Under the pieces are notes generated by a model. The model saw only the letters and a program-made list of their open reading frames with translations, was not told where the DNA came from and ran no database searches. Shown one piece after another: positions 33,916-43,387 of a DNA stretch of 60,887 nucleotides. Where the stretch lies: positions 1 to 60,887 of the forward strand of contig JARKPR010000019.1 of assembly GCA_029975165.1 (NCBI GenBank). The letters run 5' to 3'. The position numbers were made by a program, and so were the translations under genes. The first letter of the stretch is position 1, and each line of letters opens with the position of its first letter. Source of the stretch: Selenomonadales bacterium (GTDB lineage Bacteria; Bacillota; Negativicutes; Sporomusales; UBA7701).

Positions 33916-35153
33916 TACAGCCGCAGCTCGCGACTGAGCTGCAAAACCAGCGACACCGCCAGCAGCAGCGCCGTGAACAGGACCGCCACATACGCCATCT
34001 GCTCGAACCGGGCGAACCAGAAGAGCGGCGACCAGGCACCTCCCGGCAAGGCGGCCGCCGGCACGCTCAAAAACGACGTCACACCCTCGCCCGCGCCCAT
34101 CAGCAGCAGCGTTATCGCCGCCGCCAGCACCGCATGCAACGCCCGGCCGAAAATATACGGCGTGATCCTGATCCCCGACTCGATCACGATGCTCGCCACC
34201 TGGCCGTGCACCGACAAGCCGCTCCAGGCGATGATCGCGCTGACCACCGCCACCTTCTCCGTCAGCGGCGCGTCGGCCTGGGCGGCCGCCATCGCCCCGA
34301 TATCGATCTCGAACAGCCCGCTCACCAGCGAAGGCGCCAGATTCCCGCTGAACCCCACCGCCCCCAGCAGCCAGGTGAACGCCGTACCCAGGAACCCCGT
34401 CAGCCCGACCACCGACACGATCCGCAGGAAAACCGAGAAAACGATGATGAACCCGCCGATAAGGAGGATAGTATTCATCGACGACTTCACCGCGTCGCCC
34501 AAGAGCTGGCCGATGGCCCGCTTATCCTCCTGCCTGGCGTTATACAAGGCCCGGAAGGCGCGGACGACGATATTGCCGGCCGGCAACGCCGCATCGGCCG
34601 TCTGCACGTCGCGGCCGCGGGCGTGGAAGCGGAAAACGATACCCACGAGGAAACTCGACAAATAATGGGCCAAGGCGAGCGTCGCCCCCAATTCGGGCAT
34701 CGCGAACATCCCCACCGCCACCGCCCCGAACATGAACAACGGGTCGGCCGTGTTCGTGAACGACAGCAGCCGTTCCGCCTCCACCGCCGTGCACAACTGA
34801 TTCTTGCGGAACTTGCTCGTGATCACCGCGTCCATCGGATAACCGGACGCGAGGCCCATACTGAGCGCGAACGCCCCGACCCCCGGCACGTTGAACACCG
34901 GCCGCATCAGCGGCTCGAGCAGCACGCCGATGAAATGGACCACCCCCAGCCCCATGAGGATCTCCGATAAAATAAAAAAAGGCAACAGGGCGGGGAAAAC
35001 GACCGTCCACCACAGATTCAGCCCCATTATCGCCGAATCGAAAGCATCCTTGGGGTACTGCACCATCGCCACCGTAATTAAAACTGTGGCGAATGCCATA
35101 AAATACGTAATGAAGCGGGAACGGTAGCGCCTTCCCATCCCCCAGACACGCAT
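33903..35153 (-). CDS. ylbJ: Sporulation integral membrane protein YlbJ
   Basis: A 416-residue protein with about eight hydrophobic helices and two nucleoside-transporter-like gate domains. FPALLPFFILSEILMGLG, SMGLASGYPMDA and the repeat-like region AWSGLSVHGQVASI match YlbJ/SpoVV. SpoVV is a forespore-engulfing membrane protein proposed to pass dipicolinic acid from mother cell to forespore. GAGGAGGAAGG precedes the ATG. A sigma-E-like promoter lies 37 bases upstream. It is divergent from the patatin gene. Confidence 0.9.
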   Translation of the reverse strand: MRVWGMGRRYRSRFITYFMAFATVLITVAMVQYPKDAFDSAIMGLNLWWTVVFPALLPFFILSEILMGLGVVHFIGVLLEPLMRPVFNVPGVGAFALSMGLASGYPMDAVITSKFRKNQLCTAVEAERLLSFTNTADPLFMFGAVAVGMFAMPELGATLALAHYLSSFLVGIVFRFHARGRDVQTADAALPAGNIVVRAFRALYNARQEDKRAIGQLLGDAVKSSMNTILLIGGFIIVFSVFLRIVSVVGLTGFLGTAFTWLLGAVGFSGNLAPSLVSGLFEIDIGAMAAAQADAPLTEKVAVVSAIIAWSGLSVHGQVASIVIESGIRITPYIFGRALHAVLAAAITLLLMGAGEGVTSFLSVPAAALPGGAWSPLFWFARFEQMAYVAVLFTALLLAVSLVLQLSRELRLYGKK

Positions 35154-35189
35154 CTATACCTTCCTCCTCACCCCGGCGTCTGCTAATAT

Positions 35190-35217
35190 ATATATTGGGG
35201 CGGCAGAAGTAATATAC
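35190..35217 (-). promoter_or_regulatory. Possible sigma-E promoter for ylbJ
   Basis: On the minus strand GTATATT (35217-35211) matches the sigma-E -35. After 13 bases CAATATAT (35197-35190) is a partial match to CATACAAT. Expected because ylbJ is mother-cell expressed in Bacillus. Confidence 0.35.
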
Positions 35218-35247
35218 CCCGACGGCCGCCGCCCGCAGGAGGTATCC

Positions 35248-36252
35248 ATGGCCCAGCCCACCGTAGGTCTGGCCCTTGGGTCGGGCGGTCTCAGAGGACT
35301 GGCCCACCTCGGGGTCCTGAAAGTGCTGGAACGGGAAAACATCCCCGTAAACTACATAGCCGGCTGCAGTATCGGCAGCCTCATCGGCTCCCTCTACGCC
35401 GCCGGCCACGACAGCGAAACGATCTACAAACTCGCCAAAAACCTCAAGCGTCGCCACTGGTTCGACTTCGTCATCCCCAAAATGGGCCTCATCGGCGGCG
35501 ACCGGACCCTCGAAACCCTTCAGCTCCTCACCCAACGCAAACAATTCGCCGACCTGGCTATCCCCCTCGCCGTCGTCGCCACCGACCTCGACACCGGCCA
35601 CGAAGTCGTTCTTCGCGAAGGCGAAGTCGCCCGCGCCGTCCGGGCCAGCATCTCCGTCCCCGGCGTCTTCGTCCCCTTCCGTCACGAAGGCCGGCTGCTC
35701 GTCGACGGCGCCGTCGTCAACCCCACCCCCATGGACGTCGTCCACGGCATGGGCGCCGACATCGTCATCGCCGTCGACCTCGTCCCCAACGGCGACATCG
35801 CCGCCATCACCAACATCTTCGACGTCCTCATCCAGACCATCGACATCGTAGAACGGCAGCTCTTTCGGCAGCGCGAACACTACTGCGACCTGCTCATCAA
35901 ACCCGACGTCGGCCACATCTCGCCCAGCTCCTTCGACGCCCTCGACGAATGCATCGACCTCGGCATCAAGGCCATGGAAGACGCCCTGCCCGAACTTAGG
36001 CGGCTGCTCGCCCTCAAGGCAGATACAGCGGCGACAGGCGAAAATCCAGCCCCGCCCGCCGCCACTGGGTGCCAGTCATCCCCAGGCAATACACATCCGT
36101 CGCCGCCGCATCCAGCGCCAGCATCGCCGCCGCCGGCGGCAGATCAGTCCCCGCCATATCCCGGCTGCGCAGGAAATGCGCCGTCTTCGTCACCACCGGC
36201 ACCGCCGCCTTCCGCGCCATCGTCCGCAGCAGACCGCGGCCGCGGTCGTTGA
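35248..36252 (+). CDS. Patatin-like phospholipase with aberrant C-terminal tail
   Basis: A 334-residue frame. Residues 1-255 are a complete RssA/YlbK-type patatin: oxyanion loop GSGGLRG, nucleophile Ser in GCSIGS (about residue 42) and catalytic Asp in DGA. Residues 256-334 come from DNA that encodes the C-terminus of tmcAL on the other strand, and read as Pro/Ser/Ala-rich low complexity (PPHPAPASPPPAADQSPPY). The normal family ends near residue 255-290, so the original stop has probably been lost. CAGGAGGT precedes ATG 35248. It acts on a lipid ester that cannot be predicted. Confidence 0.88.
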   Translation: MAQPTVGLALGSGGLRGLAHLGVLKVLERENIPVNYIAGCSIGSLIGSLYAAGHDSETIYKLAKNLKRRHWFDFVIPKMGLIGGDRTLETLQLLTQRKQFADLAIPLAVVATDLDTGHEVVLREGEVARAVRASISVPGVFVPFRHEGRLLVDGAVVNPTPMDVVHGMGADIVIAVDLVPNGDIAAITNIFDVLIQTIDIVERQLFRQREHYCDLLIKPDVGHISPSSFDALDECIDLGIKAMEDALPELRRLLALKADTAATGENPAPPAATGCQSSPGNTHPSPPHPAPASPPPAADQSPPYPGCAGNAPSSSPPAPPPSAPSSAADRGRGR

Positions 36253-37249
36253 ACGCCAGCACCCGCGCGTACAGCGGGCCACTCTCGTCCCAGGCCGCCA
36301 CCGCCTCCCGCCGCGTCCGCAGCAGCGCGTGCACCAGAATGCGCTGCAGGCGCGTGCGCGCATACCGCTTGCTTTTCAGAACCGACAACAACTCCTCCAG
36401 GCTGCCGGCCCCGCCGGCAGCCTTCAGCTTATACTCCAACCCCTCGCTCGTATCCGGCAGCGCCGCCAGCTCCGCGAGCGTCGCCCGGCGCAACCCGGCC
36501 AGCAGCGCCTGGGTAAAATCCCCCCACACCACCGGCCCGCGTCCCTCCGCGGCCAGCCGCGCCGCCAGCTCACCGCCGGCCGGCGGCATCGCCCCGTAAG
36601 CCTCGTCCGCCCGTCCGGCCAACAGCGCCCCGCGGATCGCCGTCGCGCTCGCGATCTCGCCCGCCACCGCCGTATCGTGATAGCCCGCCCCGCGGCGGGC
36701 GACAGGGAGGGGGGCGATTGCCGGCGCATAACGGCCCAGAGCCCGAAGATACTCCACCGCCAAAATATTGTTCGGCGCCGCCGCCATTGCCGGCGGCAGG
36801 CCGCTCGCCGCCGCCAGCGACCTCCCCAGCGCCGCTGCGTACGTCTCGCCCTTATCCAGCCGCCGCCTTAGCGCCGTCGCCACCGCCGCGCTCTCGCTCG
36901 CCGCCGCCAGCCGTCGCAGCCCCTCCAGGTCGGGGTTCTCCGCCCCGAACGACAGCCTGTCCACCACCCCCAGCGCCGCCAGCAGGCAGACTGCGCCGGC
37001 CGCGAAATACTGGGCGCTACGCACCGCGAACGCCGCCGGCAGCTCCAGCACCAGATCCACGCCGCCGCGCACCGCCATCTCCGCCCTAGCCCACTTATCG
37101 AACAGCGCCGGCTCGCCGCGCTGCACGAAATTGCCGCTCATCGCCGCCACCAGCGCCGTATCGCCCGCCAGGCGGCGAATCTCCGCCACATGATGCCTGT
37201 GGCCGTTATGGAACGGATTATACTCCGCGACAATGCCGGTCGCCCGCAC
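36014..37249 (-). CDS. tmcAL: tRNA(Met) cytidine acetate ligase TmcAL (YlbM)
   Basis: A 411-residue nucleotidyltransferase-fold protein. It begins RATGIVAEYNPFHNGH with the HxGH-type motif, then SGNFVQRGEPALFDKWARAE and PNNILAVEYLRAL. TmcAL activates acetate with ATP to acetylate C34 of elongator tRNA-Met. I choose GTG 37249, which has GGGGGTGG upstream and matches the family start; the in-frame ATG at 37279 adds ten poorly conserved residues. Its last 239 bases overlap the patatin gene antisense. It uses acetate, the product of AckA encoded divergently next door. Confidence 0.92.
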   Translation of the reverse strand: MRATGIVAEYNPFHNGHRHHVAEIRRLAGDTALVAAMSGNFVQRGEPALFDKWARAEMAVRGGVDLVLELPAAFAVRSAQYFAAGAVCLLAALGVVDRLSFGAENPDLEGLRRLAAASESAAVATALRRRLDKGETYAAALGRSLAAASGLPPAMAAAPNNILAVEYLRALGRYAPAIAPLPVARRGAGYHDTAVAGEIASATAIRGALLAGRADEAYGAMPPAGGELAARLAAEGRGPVVWGDFTQALLAGLRRATLAELAALPDTSEGLEYKLKAAGGAGSLEELLSVLKSKRYARTRLQRILVHALLRTRREAVAAWDESGPLYARVLAFNDRGRGLLRTMARKAAVPVVTKTAHFLRSRDMAGTDLPPAAAMLALDAAATDVYCLGMTGTQWRRAGLDFRLSPLYLP

Positions 37250-37446
37250 AAGACCCACCCCCGTCAACCCTAATCCCACAGCCTTCGCGTTCGGCCGCGG
37301 CTAATCCTCCCGGGCAGAAGGCGTTTTTTTGATAATAGTTTCACAAAAAAGGCAGGGAAAATAACAACAATGTCGAAATTAAACTAACTGTATTGCAGTC
37401 TGGTGGCCTGACCAGGATGCGACGAAACATTACGGGAGGAATGCGC

Positions 37447-38649
37447 GTGAAAATACTTGTTGTCAATTGCGGTAGCTCGTCGATAAAATACCAGCTCTTC
37501 AACATGGAAGACGAATCGGTGCTGGCCAAGGGCCTGCTTGAACGGATCGGCCTCGAAGGCTCCGTCCTCACCCATCAGCCCGCCGGCAAAGAAAAAGTCG
37601 TCATCAACGGCGACGTCGAAAACCACAGCGTCGGCATCAAACTCGTCCTCGACGCCCTGACCGACCCCAGCCACGGCGTCATCAAAAGCATGAAAGAAAT
37701 CGACGCCGTCGGCCACCGCGTCGTCCACGGCGCCGAAAGATTCGCCGACTCCGTACTTATCACCCCGCAGGTCATGGACGCCCTCGAAGAATGCATCCAG
37801 ATGGCCCCCCTCCACAACCCGCCCAACATCCTCGGCATCAACGCCTGCACCGAACTCATGCCCGGCGTCCCCCAGGTCGGCGTCTTCGACACCGCCTTCC
37901 ACCAGACCATGCCCAAGCACGCCTTCCTCTACGGCCTGCCCTACGAAGCCTACGAAAAATACGGCCTGCGCCGCTACGGGTTCCACGGCACCTCCCACCG
38001 CTACGTATCGCAGCGGGCCGCCGAACTCATGCAAGAACACATGACCAACCTGCGGATCATCACCTGCCACCTCGGCAACGGCGCCAGCATCGCCGCCGTC
38101 AAGCACGGCAAATCCGTCGACACCTCCATGGGCTTCACCCCCCTCGAAGGCCTCGTCATGGGCACGCGCAGCGGCGCCATCGATCCGGCCATCATCCCCT
38201 TCCTCATGAAAAAAGAAGGCATGACCCCCGAACAAATCGACAACTACCTCAACAAAAAATCCGGCGTCCTCGGCCTGTCCGGCATCTCCAGCGACTTCCG
38301 CGACATCGAGGAAGCCGCCAAGGACGGCAACGAGCGCGCCCAGCTCGCCCTCGAAATCTTCGCCTACACCGTCCGCAAATTCATCGGCAGCTACGCGGCC
38401 GCCATGGGCGGCGTCGACGCCATCGTCTTCACCGCCGGCCTCGGCGAAAACTCCATCGCCATGCGCGACAAAATCTGTCTCGGCCTCGAATTCCTCGGCA
38501 CGCGCATCGACCCCGTCAAAAACAACGTCCGCGGCAAAGCCGCCGAAATCAGCGTCGACGGCGCCAAAGTCAAAATATTCGTCATCCCCACCAACGAAGA
38601 ACTCGTTATCGCCCGCGACACCAAGGAAATCTGCGCCAACTTGGTTTAG
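37447..38649 (+). CDS. ackA: Acetate kinase
   Basis: A 400-residue ASKHA-fold kinase. Signatures are [15 protein letters not shown] at the start, [19 protein letters not shown], the catalytic [10 protein letters not shown] and FTAGLGENS. It interconverts acetyl phosphate and acetate with ATP. I choose GTG 37447, eight bases after GGGAGGA; ATG 37441 is too close to that site. phosphotransacetylase is not adjacent. Element R5 and then a terminator follow. Confidence 0.96.
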   Translation: MKILVVNCGSSSIKYQLFNMEDESVLAKGLLERIGLEGSVLTHQPAGKEKVVINGDVENHSVGIKLVLDALTDPSHGVIKSMKEIDAVGHRVVHGAERFADSVLITPQVMDALEECIQMAPLHNPPNILGINACTELMPGVPQVGVFDTAFHQTMPKHAFLYGLPYEAYEKYGLRRYGFHGTSHRYVSQRAAELMQEHMTNLRIITCHLGNGASIAAVKHGKSVDTSMGFTPLEGLVMGTRSGAIDPAIIPFLMKKEGMTPEQIDNYLNKKSGVLGLSGISSDFRDIEEAAKDGNERAQLALEIFAYTVRKFIGSYAAAMGGVDAIVFTAGLGENSIAMRDKICLGLEFLGTRIDPVKNNVRGKAAEISVDGAKVKIFVIPTNEELVIARDTKEICANLV

Positions 38650-38663
38650 TGCCGATAATTTAG

Positions 38664-38787
38664 CGGCCGTTGATAAGCCCCCATCTGCTGTGTTGTTCCT
38701 GCGGGCGCTCGCTCGCCGTACGTTTCGATGTACTGTCTTCGCGAGCGTCCTCGGAGCCGCCTTGCATCGGGGGCTCCTGAACGGCCG
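38664..38787 (+). repeat. Dispersed structured element, copy R5 (long class B)
   Basis: Outer arms CGGCCGTT/AACGGCCG are perfect. The second stem is AAGCCCCC/GGGGGCT. The centre CGCTCGC...GTAC...GTAC...GCGAGCG matches R2 and differs from class A. It lies between ackA and its terminator. Confidence 0.88.
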
Positions 38788-38816
38788 GAATAATATATTG
38801 CTTTTTTTAGAACGAT

Positions 38817-38845
38817 AGGGAAGGGGAGACCTTCCTTATTTTTTG
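38817..38845 (+). terminator. Terminator after ackA/R5
   Basis: GGAAGG pairs with CCTTCC around a 5-base loop (38819-38835), followed by TTATTTTTT. Confidence 0.8.
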
Positions 38846-38871
38846 TTATAGAGCGCATAAACCTTGTATTC

Positions 38872-38900
38872 TTGACAAACCCCTACCGTATCGCTATAAT
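38872..38900 (+). promoter_or_regulatory. Consensus sigma-A promoter for DUF177-rpmF
   Basis: Perfect TTGACA (38872-38877), a 17-base spacer and perfect TATAAT (38895-38900), 25 bases before the DUF177 ATG. Confidence 0.95.
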
Positions 38901-38924
38901 AGATGAAGGTTGGGGTGGAAAAAG

Positions 38925-39425
38925 ATGAAAATTAACATCGCGCAGCTTCGACAAGCGATTGGCGCCCGCCAATCATTTACTTTTCATAGCCCGGTAGAAA
39001 AAGTCGCCGGCGACGAAAAGAACTTCTGGCTGCACGGCGATATTGAAGTCAGCGGCGAAGTCGTCAACAACGGCCGCCTGCTCGCCGTCACCGGCACCAT
39101 CGGCGGCGTCGCCAGCCTCGTCTGCACCCGCTGCCTCGAAGGCTTCATCCGCCCCGTAACTATCCCCTTCGGCCAAACCTACCGCGAGGACGACGGCCAA
39201 GCCGACCCTGACGCCATCGACTTTCACGGCGACGAAATCGACCTCGCCGAACCGGTCCGCGAAGCACTCATCATGGCCGAGCCGCTCAAAGCACTTTGCC
39301 GCGAAGACTGCCGGGGACTGTGCCCCCGTTGCGGCGTCAACCGCAACGAAACACCCTGCGCCTGCGGCAGCGACGACATCGACCCGCGGCTCGCCGCCCT
39401 GGCGAAACTGCTCCCCCCGCAATAA
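38925..39425 (+). CDS. DUF177 (YceD) family protein
   Basis: A 166-residue protein of the YceD family, linked to 23S rRNA/ribosome biogenesis and nearly always followed by rpmF, as here. CTRCLEGF has the first CxxC; a cysteine-rich C-terminus ([13 protein letters not shown], then CACGSDD) probably binds zinc. GGGGTGG precedes ATG 38925; an earlier in-frame TTG at 38910 overlaps that ribosome-binding site. It is transcribed from a perfect sigma-A promoter. Confidence 0.88.
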   Translation: MKINIAQLRQAIGARQSFTFHSPVEKVAGDEKNFWLHGDIEVSGEVVNNGRLLAVTGTIGGVASLVCTRCLEGFIRPVTIPFGQTYREDDGQADPDAIDFHGDEIDLAEPVREALIMAEPLKALCREDCRGLCPRCGVNRNETPCACGSDDIDPRLAALAKLLPPQ

Positions 39426-39495
39426 CGCACCTAAATGCACGAACGCGCGACACGACCGGCGGCGACAGGCCGCTGCAAGGAGGTGGATACAGACC

Positions 39496-39675
39496 ATGGC
39501 AGTACCCAAGCGCAAAATGTCCAAAGCGCGCCGCGACAGCCGCCGCGCCAACTGGAAGCTAACCGCCCCGGGCGTTATCGAATGCCCCCAGTGCCACCAA
39601 ATGAAAATGCCCCACCGCGTTTGCCCTGAATGCGGCTACTACAAGGGCAAAGAAGTCGTCAAAACCGCCGAATAA
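39496..39675 (+). CDS. rpmF: 50S ribosomal protein L32
   Basis: A 59-residue protein: [20 protein letters not shown], then CPQCHQ and CPECGYY as the two zinc-ribbon CxxC pairs, and the C-terminal [18 protein letters not shown] precedes the ATG. It follows DUF177 after 70 bases and is closed by a strong terminator, before the fatty-acid cluster. Confidence 0.97.
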   Translation: MAVPKRKMSKARRDSRRANWKLTAPGVIECPQCHQMKMPHRVCPECGYYKGKEVVKTAE

Positions 39676-39698
39676 TGTTGAATAAAAGCGAACCAGCC

Positions 39699-39746
39699 GA
39701 GCAAGATAAAAGGCAAAATGCCGTTTTATCTTGCTCTTGTTTTTTC
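39699..39746 (+). terminator. Terminator after rpmF
   Basis: GAGCAAGATAAAA pairs with TTTTATCTTGCTC (39699-39736) plus an inner GGC/GCC, followed by TTGTTTTTT. Confidence 0.92.
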
Positions 39747-39747
39747 C

Positions 39748-39799
39748 TTGCAAATTGTCACCGCCCCCGCTATAATGTTACTAGCAATAGGTTATAGTA
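39748..39799 (+). promoter_or_regulatory. fapR/plsX promoter with possible operator
   Basis: TTGCAA (39748-39753), a 17-base spacer and perfect TATAAT (39771-39776). TACTA (39779-39783) and TAGTA (39795-39799) form an inverted repeat over the start site. It could be the FapR operator, although it is not a close match to the Bacillus consensus. Confidence 0.6.
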
Positions 39800-39823
39800 C
39801 TTGATGATAAAAGGTGATAAAAT

Positions 39824-40390
39824 TTGACACGCCCCCAGAAGAAGCTCAGGCATGAAGCCCTGCGGGAAAAACTTCATATCAGTCCTTTTCTGACCGACGA
39901 AGCGCTGTCGGAAGCCTTGGGCGTCAGTGTCCAGACCATCCGGCTCGACCGGCTCGAACTCGGCATACCCGAGCTGCGGGAAAGGACCAAGCAGATGGCC
40001 GAAGAAGCGCGCACTAAGCTCAAGGCCATCGGCACCGGCGACGTCATCGGCGAACTCGTCGACCTTGAGCTCGGCCGTTCCGGCATCTCCGTCATGACCG
40101 TCGGCGACGACATGATCATGGAAAAGACCCGGGTCGCCGGCGGGCACTACATCTTCGCCCAGGCCAACTCCCTTGCCCTCGCCGTCCTCGACGCCCCGGC
40201 CGCCGTCACCGGCGTCGCCAACATCAAGTACAAAATCCCCGTCGCCTCAGGCGAAAAGCTGATTGCCAAGGCCGAAGTCGTCAAAAAAAGAGGCAATAAA
40301 TATTTCGTTTGGGTAAAGACTAGGAACGAAAAACAGGAAGTATTCCGCTCAAAATTCATAATGGTCTCGCTAGACAGTGAAGGGAGATAA
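39824..40390 (+). CDS. fapR: Transcription factor FapR, fatty-acid/phospholipid repressor
   Basis: A 188-residue regulator. The N-terminal 50 residues form a DeoR-like helix-turn-helix (LTDEALSEALGVSVQTIRLDR), and the rest is a hot-dog domain that binds malonyl-CoA (HYIFAQANSLALAV). FapR represses fab and pls genes until malonyl-CoA accumulates. The TTG start follows AAGGTG. It heads the plsX-fab operon, with plsX one base after its stop, which is its expected regulon. Confidence 0.93.
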   Translation: MTRPQKKLRHEALREKLHISPFLTDEALSEALGVSVQTIRLDRLELGIPELRERTKQMAEEARTKLKAIGTGDVIGELVDLELGRSGISVMTVGDDMIMEKTRVAGGHYIFAQANSLALAVLDAPAAVTGVANIKYKIPVASGEKLIAKAEVVKKRGNKYFVWVKTRNEKQEVFRSKFIMVSLDSEGR

Positions 40391-40391
40391 C

Positions 40392-41411
40392 ATGAAGGTT
40401 GCCATTGATGCGATGGGGGGAGACTTCGCACCAGAGGAAATCGTCCATGGTGCCGTCCAAGCGGCTGGCGAGTACCACTGCCAGATAGTGCTCGTCGGCG
40501 ACGAAGCGCGCCTCATACCCCTGCTCGAAAAAACCGGCGACTGGCAAAAGCTCGGCATTACCGTCCAGCACGCCAGCCAGACGATCGATATGACCGAACA
40601 TCCCGCCACCGCCGTACGCAAAAAGAAAGACGCCTCCGTAGTCGTCGCCACCCGCCTCGTCAAGCAAGGCGACTGCGACGTCGTCATCGCGGCCGGCAGC
40701 ACGGGGGCCGCCGTAGCCGCGGCCCTCTTCGGCCTCGGCCGCATCCCGGGCATCGAACGGCCGGCCATCGCCACCCCGCTGCCCAACCTCTCCGGCACCA
40801 CCATGCTCATCGACTCCGGCGCCAACACCGACGCCAAGCCCAAGCACCTCCTGCAATGCGCCGTCATGGGCTCGATCTACGCCGAATACATCCTCGGTAT
40901 CAAAAAACCCCGCGTCGGCCTCCTCAACATCGGCGAAGAAGAAACCAAAGGCAACGACCAGGCATTGGCCGCATATCCTTTGCTGCAAAACGCCAAAACC
41001 ATCAACTTCATCGGCAACATCGAAGGCCGCGACATCCCCAAAGGCGGCGTCGACGTCGTCGTCTGCGACGGCTTCGTCGGCAACGTCGTCCTCAAATTCG
41101 GCGAAGGCCTTGCCAGCGCCATCCTCCAGCTCGTGAAAGACGCCATCAAAAACGCCGGCTTCTTAGCCAAAGCCGCCTCGCTGCTTGTTCTCCCGGCCCT
41201 CAGCGTCCTCAAAAAGAAACTCGACTACGCCGAATACGGCGGCGCGCCGCTCCTTGGCGTCGACGGCGGCTTCATCATCTGCCACGGCAGCTCCAAAGCC
41301 AAAGCCATCAAAAACGCCGTCCGCGTGGCCCAAGAATTCGCCGAAAAAAAAGTCGTCGACCACATCCGCGAGAACATCGCTAAGGAGGGCATCACCGCCA
41401 ATGAAGAATGA
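40392..41411 (+). CDS. plsX: Phosphate acyltransferase PlsX
   Basis: A 339-residue protein with the start MKVAIDAMGGDFAPEEIV, AAGSTGAAVAAALFGLG, NIGEEETKGN and CDGFVGNVVLKFGEG. It makes acyl-phosphate from acyl-ACP for PlsY (encoded at 10088). I choose ATG 40392, which follows AGGGAG. It ends 11 bases inside fabH, whose AAGGAGGG site is within plsX. Confidence 0.96.
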   Translation: MKVAIDAMGGDFAPEEIVHGAVQAAGEYHCQIVLVGDEARLIPLLEKTGDWQKLGITVQHASQTIDMTEHPATAVRKKKDASVVVATRLVKQGDCDVVIAAGSTGAAVAAALFGLGRIPGIERPAIATPLPNLSGTTMLIDSGANTDAKPKHLLQCAVMGSIYAEYILGIKKPRVGLLNIGEEETKGNDQALAAYPLLQNAKTINFIGNIEGRDIPKGGVDVVVCDGFVGNVVLKFGEGLASAILQLVKDAIKNAGFLAKAASLLVLPALSVLKKKLDYAEYGGAPLLGVDGGFIICHGSSKAKAIKNAVRVAQEFAEKKVVDHIRENIAKEGITANEE

Positions 41412-42414
41412 ACACGGGGTAGGGATACTGGGGCTCGGCATCTTCGTACCCGAAAAAATCCTCACCAACCAAGACCTGGAAAAAATGGTCGACACCTCCG
41501 ACGAATGGATAGTGGAACGCACCGGCATCCGCGAACGCCACATAGCCGACGAAAATACCGCCACCTCCGACCTCGCCACTCACGCGGCCGAAAAAGCCCT
41601 CGCCGAAGCCGGGATGAGCCCGGACGAACTCGACCTCATCATCGTCTGCACCGCCACCCCCGACATGTTCTTCCCCTCCGTCGCCTGCCTCGTGCAGGCC
41701 AACCTGCACGCCACCAAGGCCGCCGCCTTCGACCTCGCCGCCGGCTGCACCGGTTTCATGTACGGCATCGCCACCGGCACCCAATTCATCAGATCCGGCT
41801 TCTACAAAAAAGTACTCGTCATCGGCGCGGAAACGCTCACCAAAATAATGGACTACACCGACCGCAACACCTGCGTCCTCTTCGGCGACGGCGCCGGCGC
41901 CGTCGTCCTCGGCGAATGCCAAAGCGGCTACGGCATCCTCGGCCTCGACCTAGGCGCCGACGGCACCGGCGGCGACCTCCTCAAACTCCCCGCCGGCGGC
42001 TCCCGCATCCCCGCCAGCGCCGAATCCGTCGCCAACCGCCTGCACTTCGTCCACATGAACGGCAACGAAGTCTTCAAATTCGCCGTCAAAGTCATGGGCG
42101 AAACAGCCGTCAAAGCCCTGGACAACGCCGGCCTCGCTGCGGGCGACATCGACCTCCTCATCCCCCACCAGGCCAACATCCGCATCATCCAGTCGGCCGC
42201 CAAACGCCTCAAAATGCCCATGGACAAAGTCATGGTCAACGTCGACAAATACGGCAACACCTCGTCGGCCTCCATTCCCATCGCCCTGCGCGAAGCCATC
42301 GACGCCGGGCGGATCAAAGACGGCGACATCATCGTCGCCGTCGGCTTCGGCGCCGGCCTCACCTGGGCCTCCTGCGTCATAAAGTGGGGCAAGGGGGCTA
42401 ACACTATTGCTTAA
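41401..42414 (+). CDS. fabH: Beta-ketoacyl-ACP synthase III
   Basis: A 337-residue thiolase-fold initiating condensing enzyme joining acetyl-CoA (or a branched acyl-CoA) to malonyl-ACP. The catalytic triad is visible: Cys in AAGCTGFMYG, His in PHQANIRI and Asn in YGNTSSASIP. It overlaps plsX at the 5' end and fabK at the 3' end. Length is a little above the typical 320. Confidence 0.96.
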   Translation: MKNEHGVGILGLGIFVPEKILTNQDLEKMVDTSDEWIVERTGIRERHIADENTATSDLATHAAEKALAEAGMSPDELDLIIVCTATPDMFFPSVACLVQANLHATKAAAFDLAAGCTGFMYGIATGTQFIRSGFYKKVLVIGAETLTKIMDYTDRNTCVLFGDGAGAVVLGECQSGYGILGLDLGADGTGGDLLKLPAGGSRIPASAESVANRLHFVHMNGNEVFKFAVKVMGETAVKALDNAGLAAGDIDLLIPHQANIRIIQSAAKRLKMPMDKVMVNVDKYGNTSSASIPIALREAIDAGRIKDGDIIVAVGFGAGLTWASCVIKWGKGANTIA

Positions 42415-43345
42415 AAGCAGACTCTGCGACCTCCTTGGCATCGAATACCCCATCCTCCAAGGAGGCATGGCCTGGGTCGCCACCGCCGAACTCGCCGCCG
42501 CCGTATCGAACGCCGGCGGGCTCGGCCTCATCGGCGCCGGCCATATGCCTCCTGGCCCCCTGCGGGCCGAAATCCGCAAAGCAAAAACACTCACCGCCAA
42601 ACCTTTCGGCGTCAACATCATGCTCATGTCGCCGTTCGTCAAAGAAGTCATGCAAGTCATCCTCGACGAAAAAGTACCCGTCATAACCACCGGCGCCGGC
42701 AATCCCGGCGAATACATAACCGCCCTCAAAGAAAACGGCACCAGCGTCATCCCCGTCGTCGCCTCCGTCGCCCTCGCCCGCCGCCTCGCCCGGACCGGCG
42801 TCGACGCCGTCATCGCCGAAGGCATGGAAAGCGGCGGCCATGTCGGCGAAATCACCACCATGGCCCTCGTGCCCCAGGTCGTCGACGCCGTCGACGTCCC
42901 CGTCATCGCCGCCGGCGGCATCGGCGACGCCAGAGGCGTCCTCGCCGCCTTCGCCCTCGGGGCCGAAGGCGTGCAGATCGGCACGCGCTTCGTCGCCGCC
43001 AGCGAATGCACCGCCCACCCCGACTACAAAAACGCCGTCCTCAAAGCCAAAGACCGCTCCACCGTCGTCACCGGCCTGTCCGGCGGCCATCCCGTGCGCG
43101 TCCTCGACAACCGCCTCGCAAAAGAATTCGCCGAACTCGACCGGCGGGGCGCCCCTCCAGAGGAATTCGACCGCCTCGGCGCCGGCCGGCTCAAAGCCGC
43201 CGCCGTCGACGGCGACATCGAAAACGGCTCCGTCATGATCGGCCAAGTCGCCGGCATGATCACCGAAATCAAGCCCGCCGCCGCCATCATCGCCGAAATC
43301 GTCGGCGCCATACCCCGCGTACTCGCCGGCCTCAACCGGCTCTAG
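42407..43345 (+). CDS. fabK: Enoyl-ACP reductase II (FMN-dependent)
   Basis: A 312-residue TIM-barrel flavoprotein. LGIEYPILQGGMAWVA, GLGLIGAGH, AEGMESGGHVGEITTM and AAGGIGDARGVLAAFALGA are FabK/nitronate monooxygenase blocks. Because it lies inside the fab operon and no FabI is present, it is best read as the enoyl reductase completing chain elongation. The TTG start at 42407 overlaps the fabH end. A second paralogue occurs at 45444. Confidence 0.92.
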   Translation: MLKSRLCDLLGIEYPILQGGMAWVATAELAAAVSNAGGLGLIGAGHMPPGPLRAEIRKAKTLTAKPFGVNIMLMSPFVKEVMQVILDEKVPVITTGAGNPGEYITALKENGTSVIPVVASVALARRLARTGVDAVIAEGMESGGHVGEITTMALVPQVVDAVDVPVIAAGGIGDARGVLAAFALGAEGVQIGTRFVAASECTAHPDYKNAVLKAKDRSTVVTGLSGGHPVRVLDNRLAKEFAELDRRGAPPEEFDRLGAGRLKAAAVDGDIENGSVMIGQVAGMITEIKPAAAIIAEIVGAIPRVLAGLNRL

Positions 43346-43387
43346 CCCTTACTACATAATGCCCACAAGCAAGGGGGATGCTTAGTA

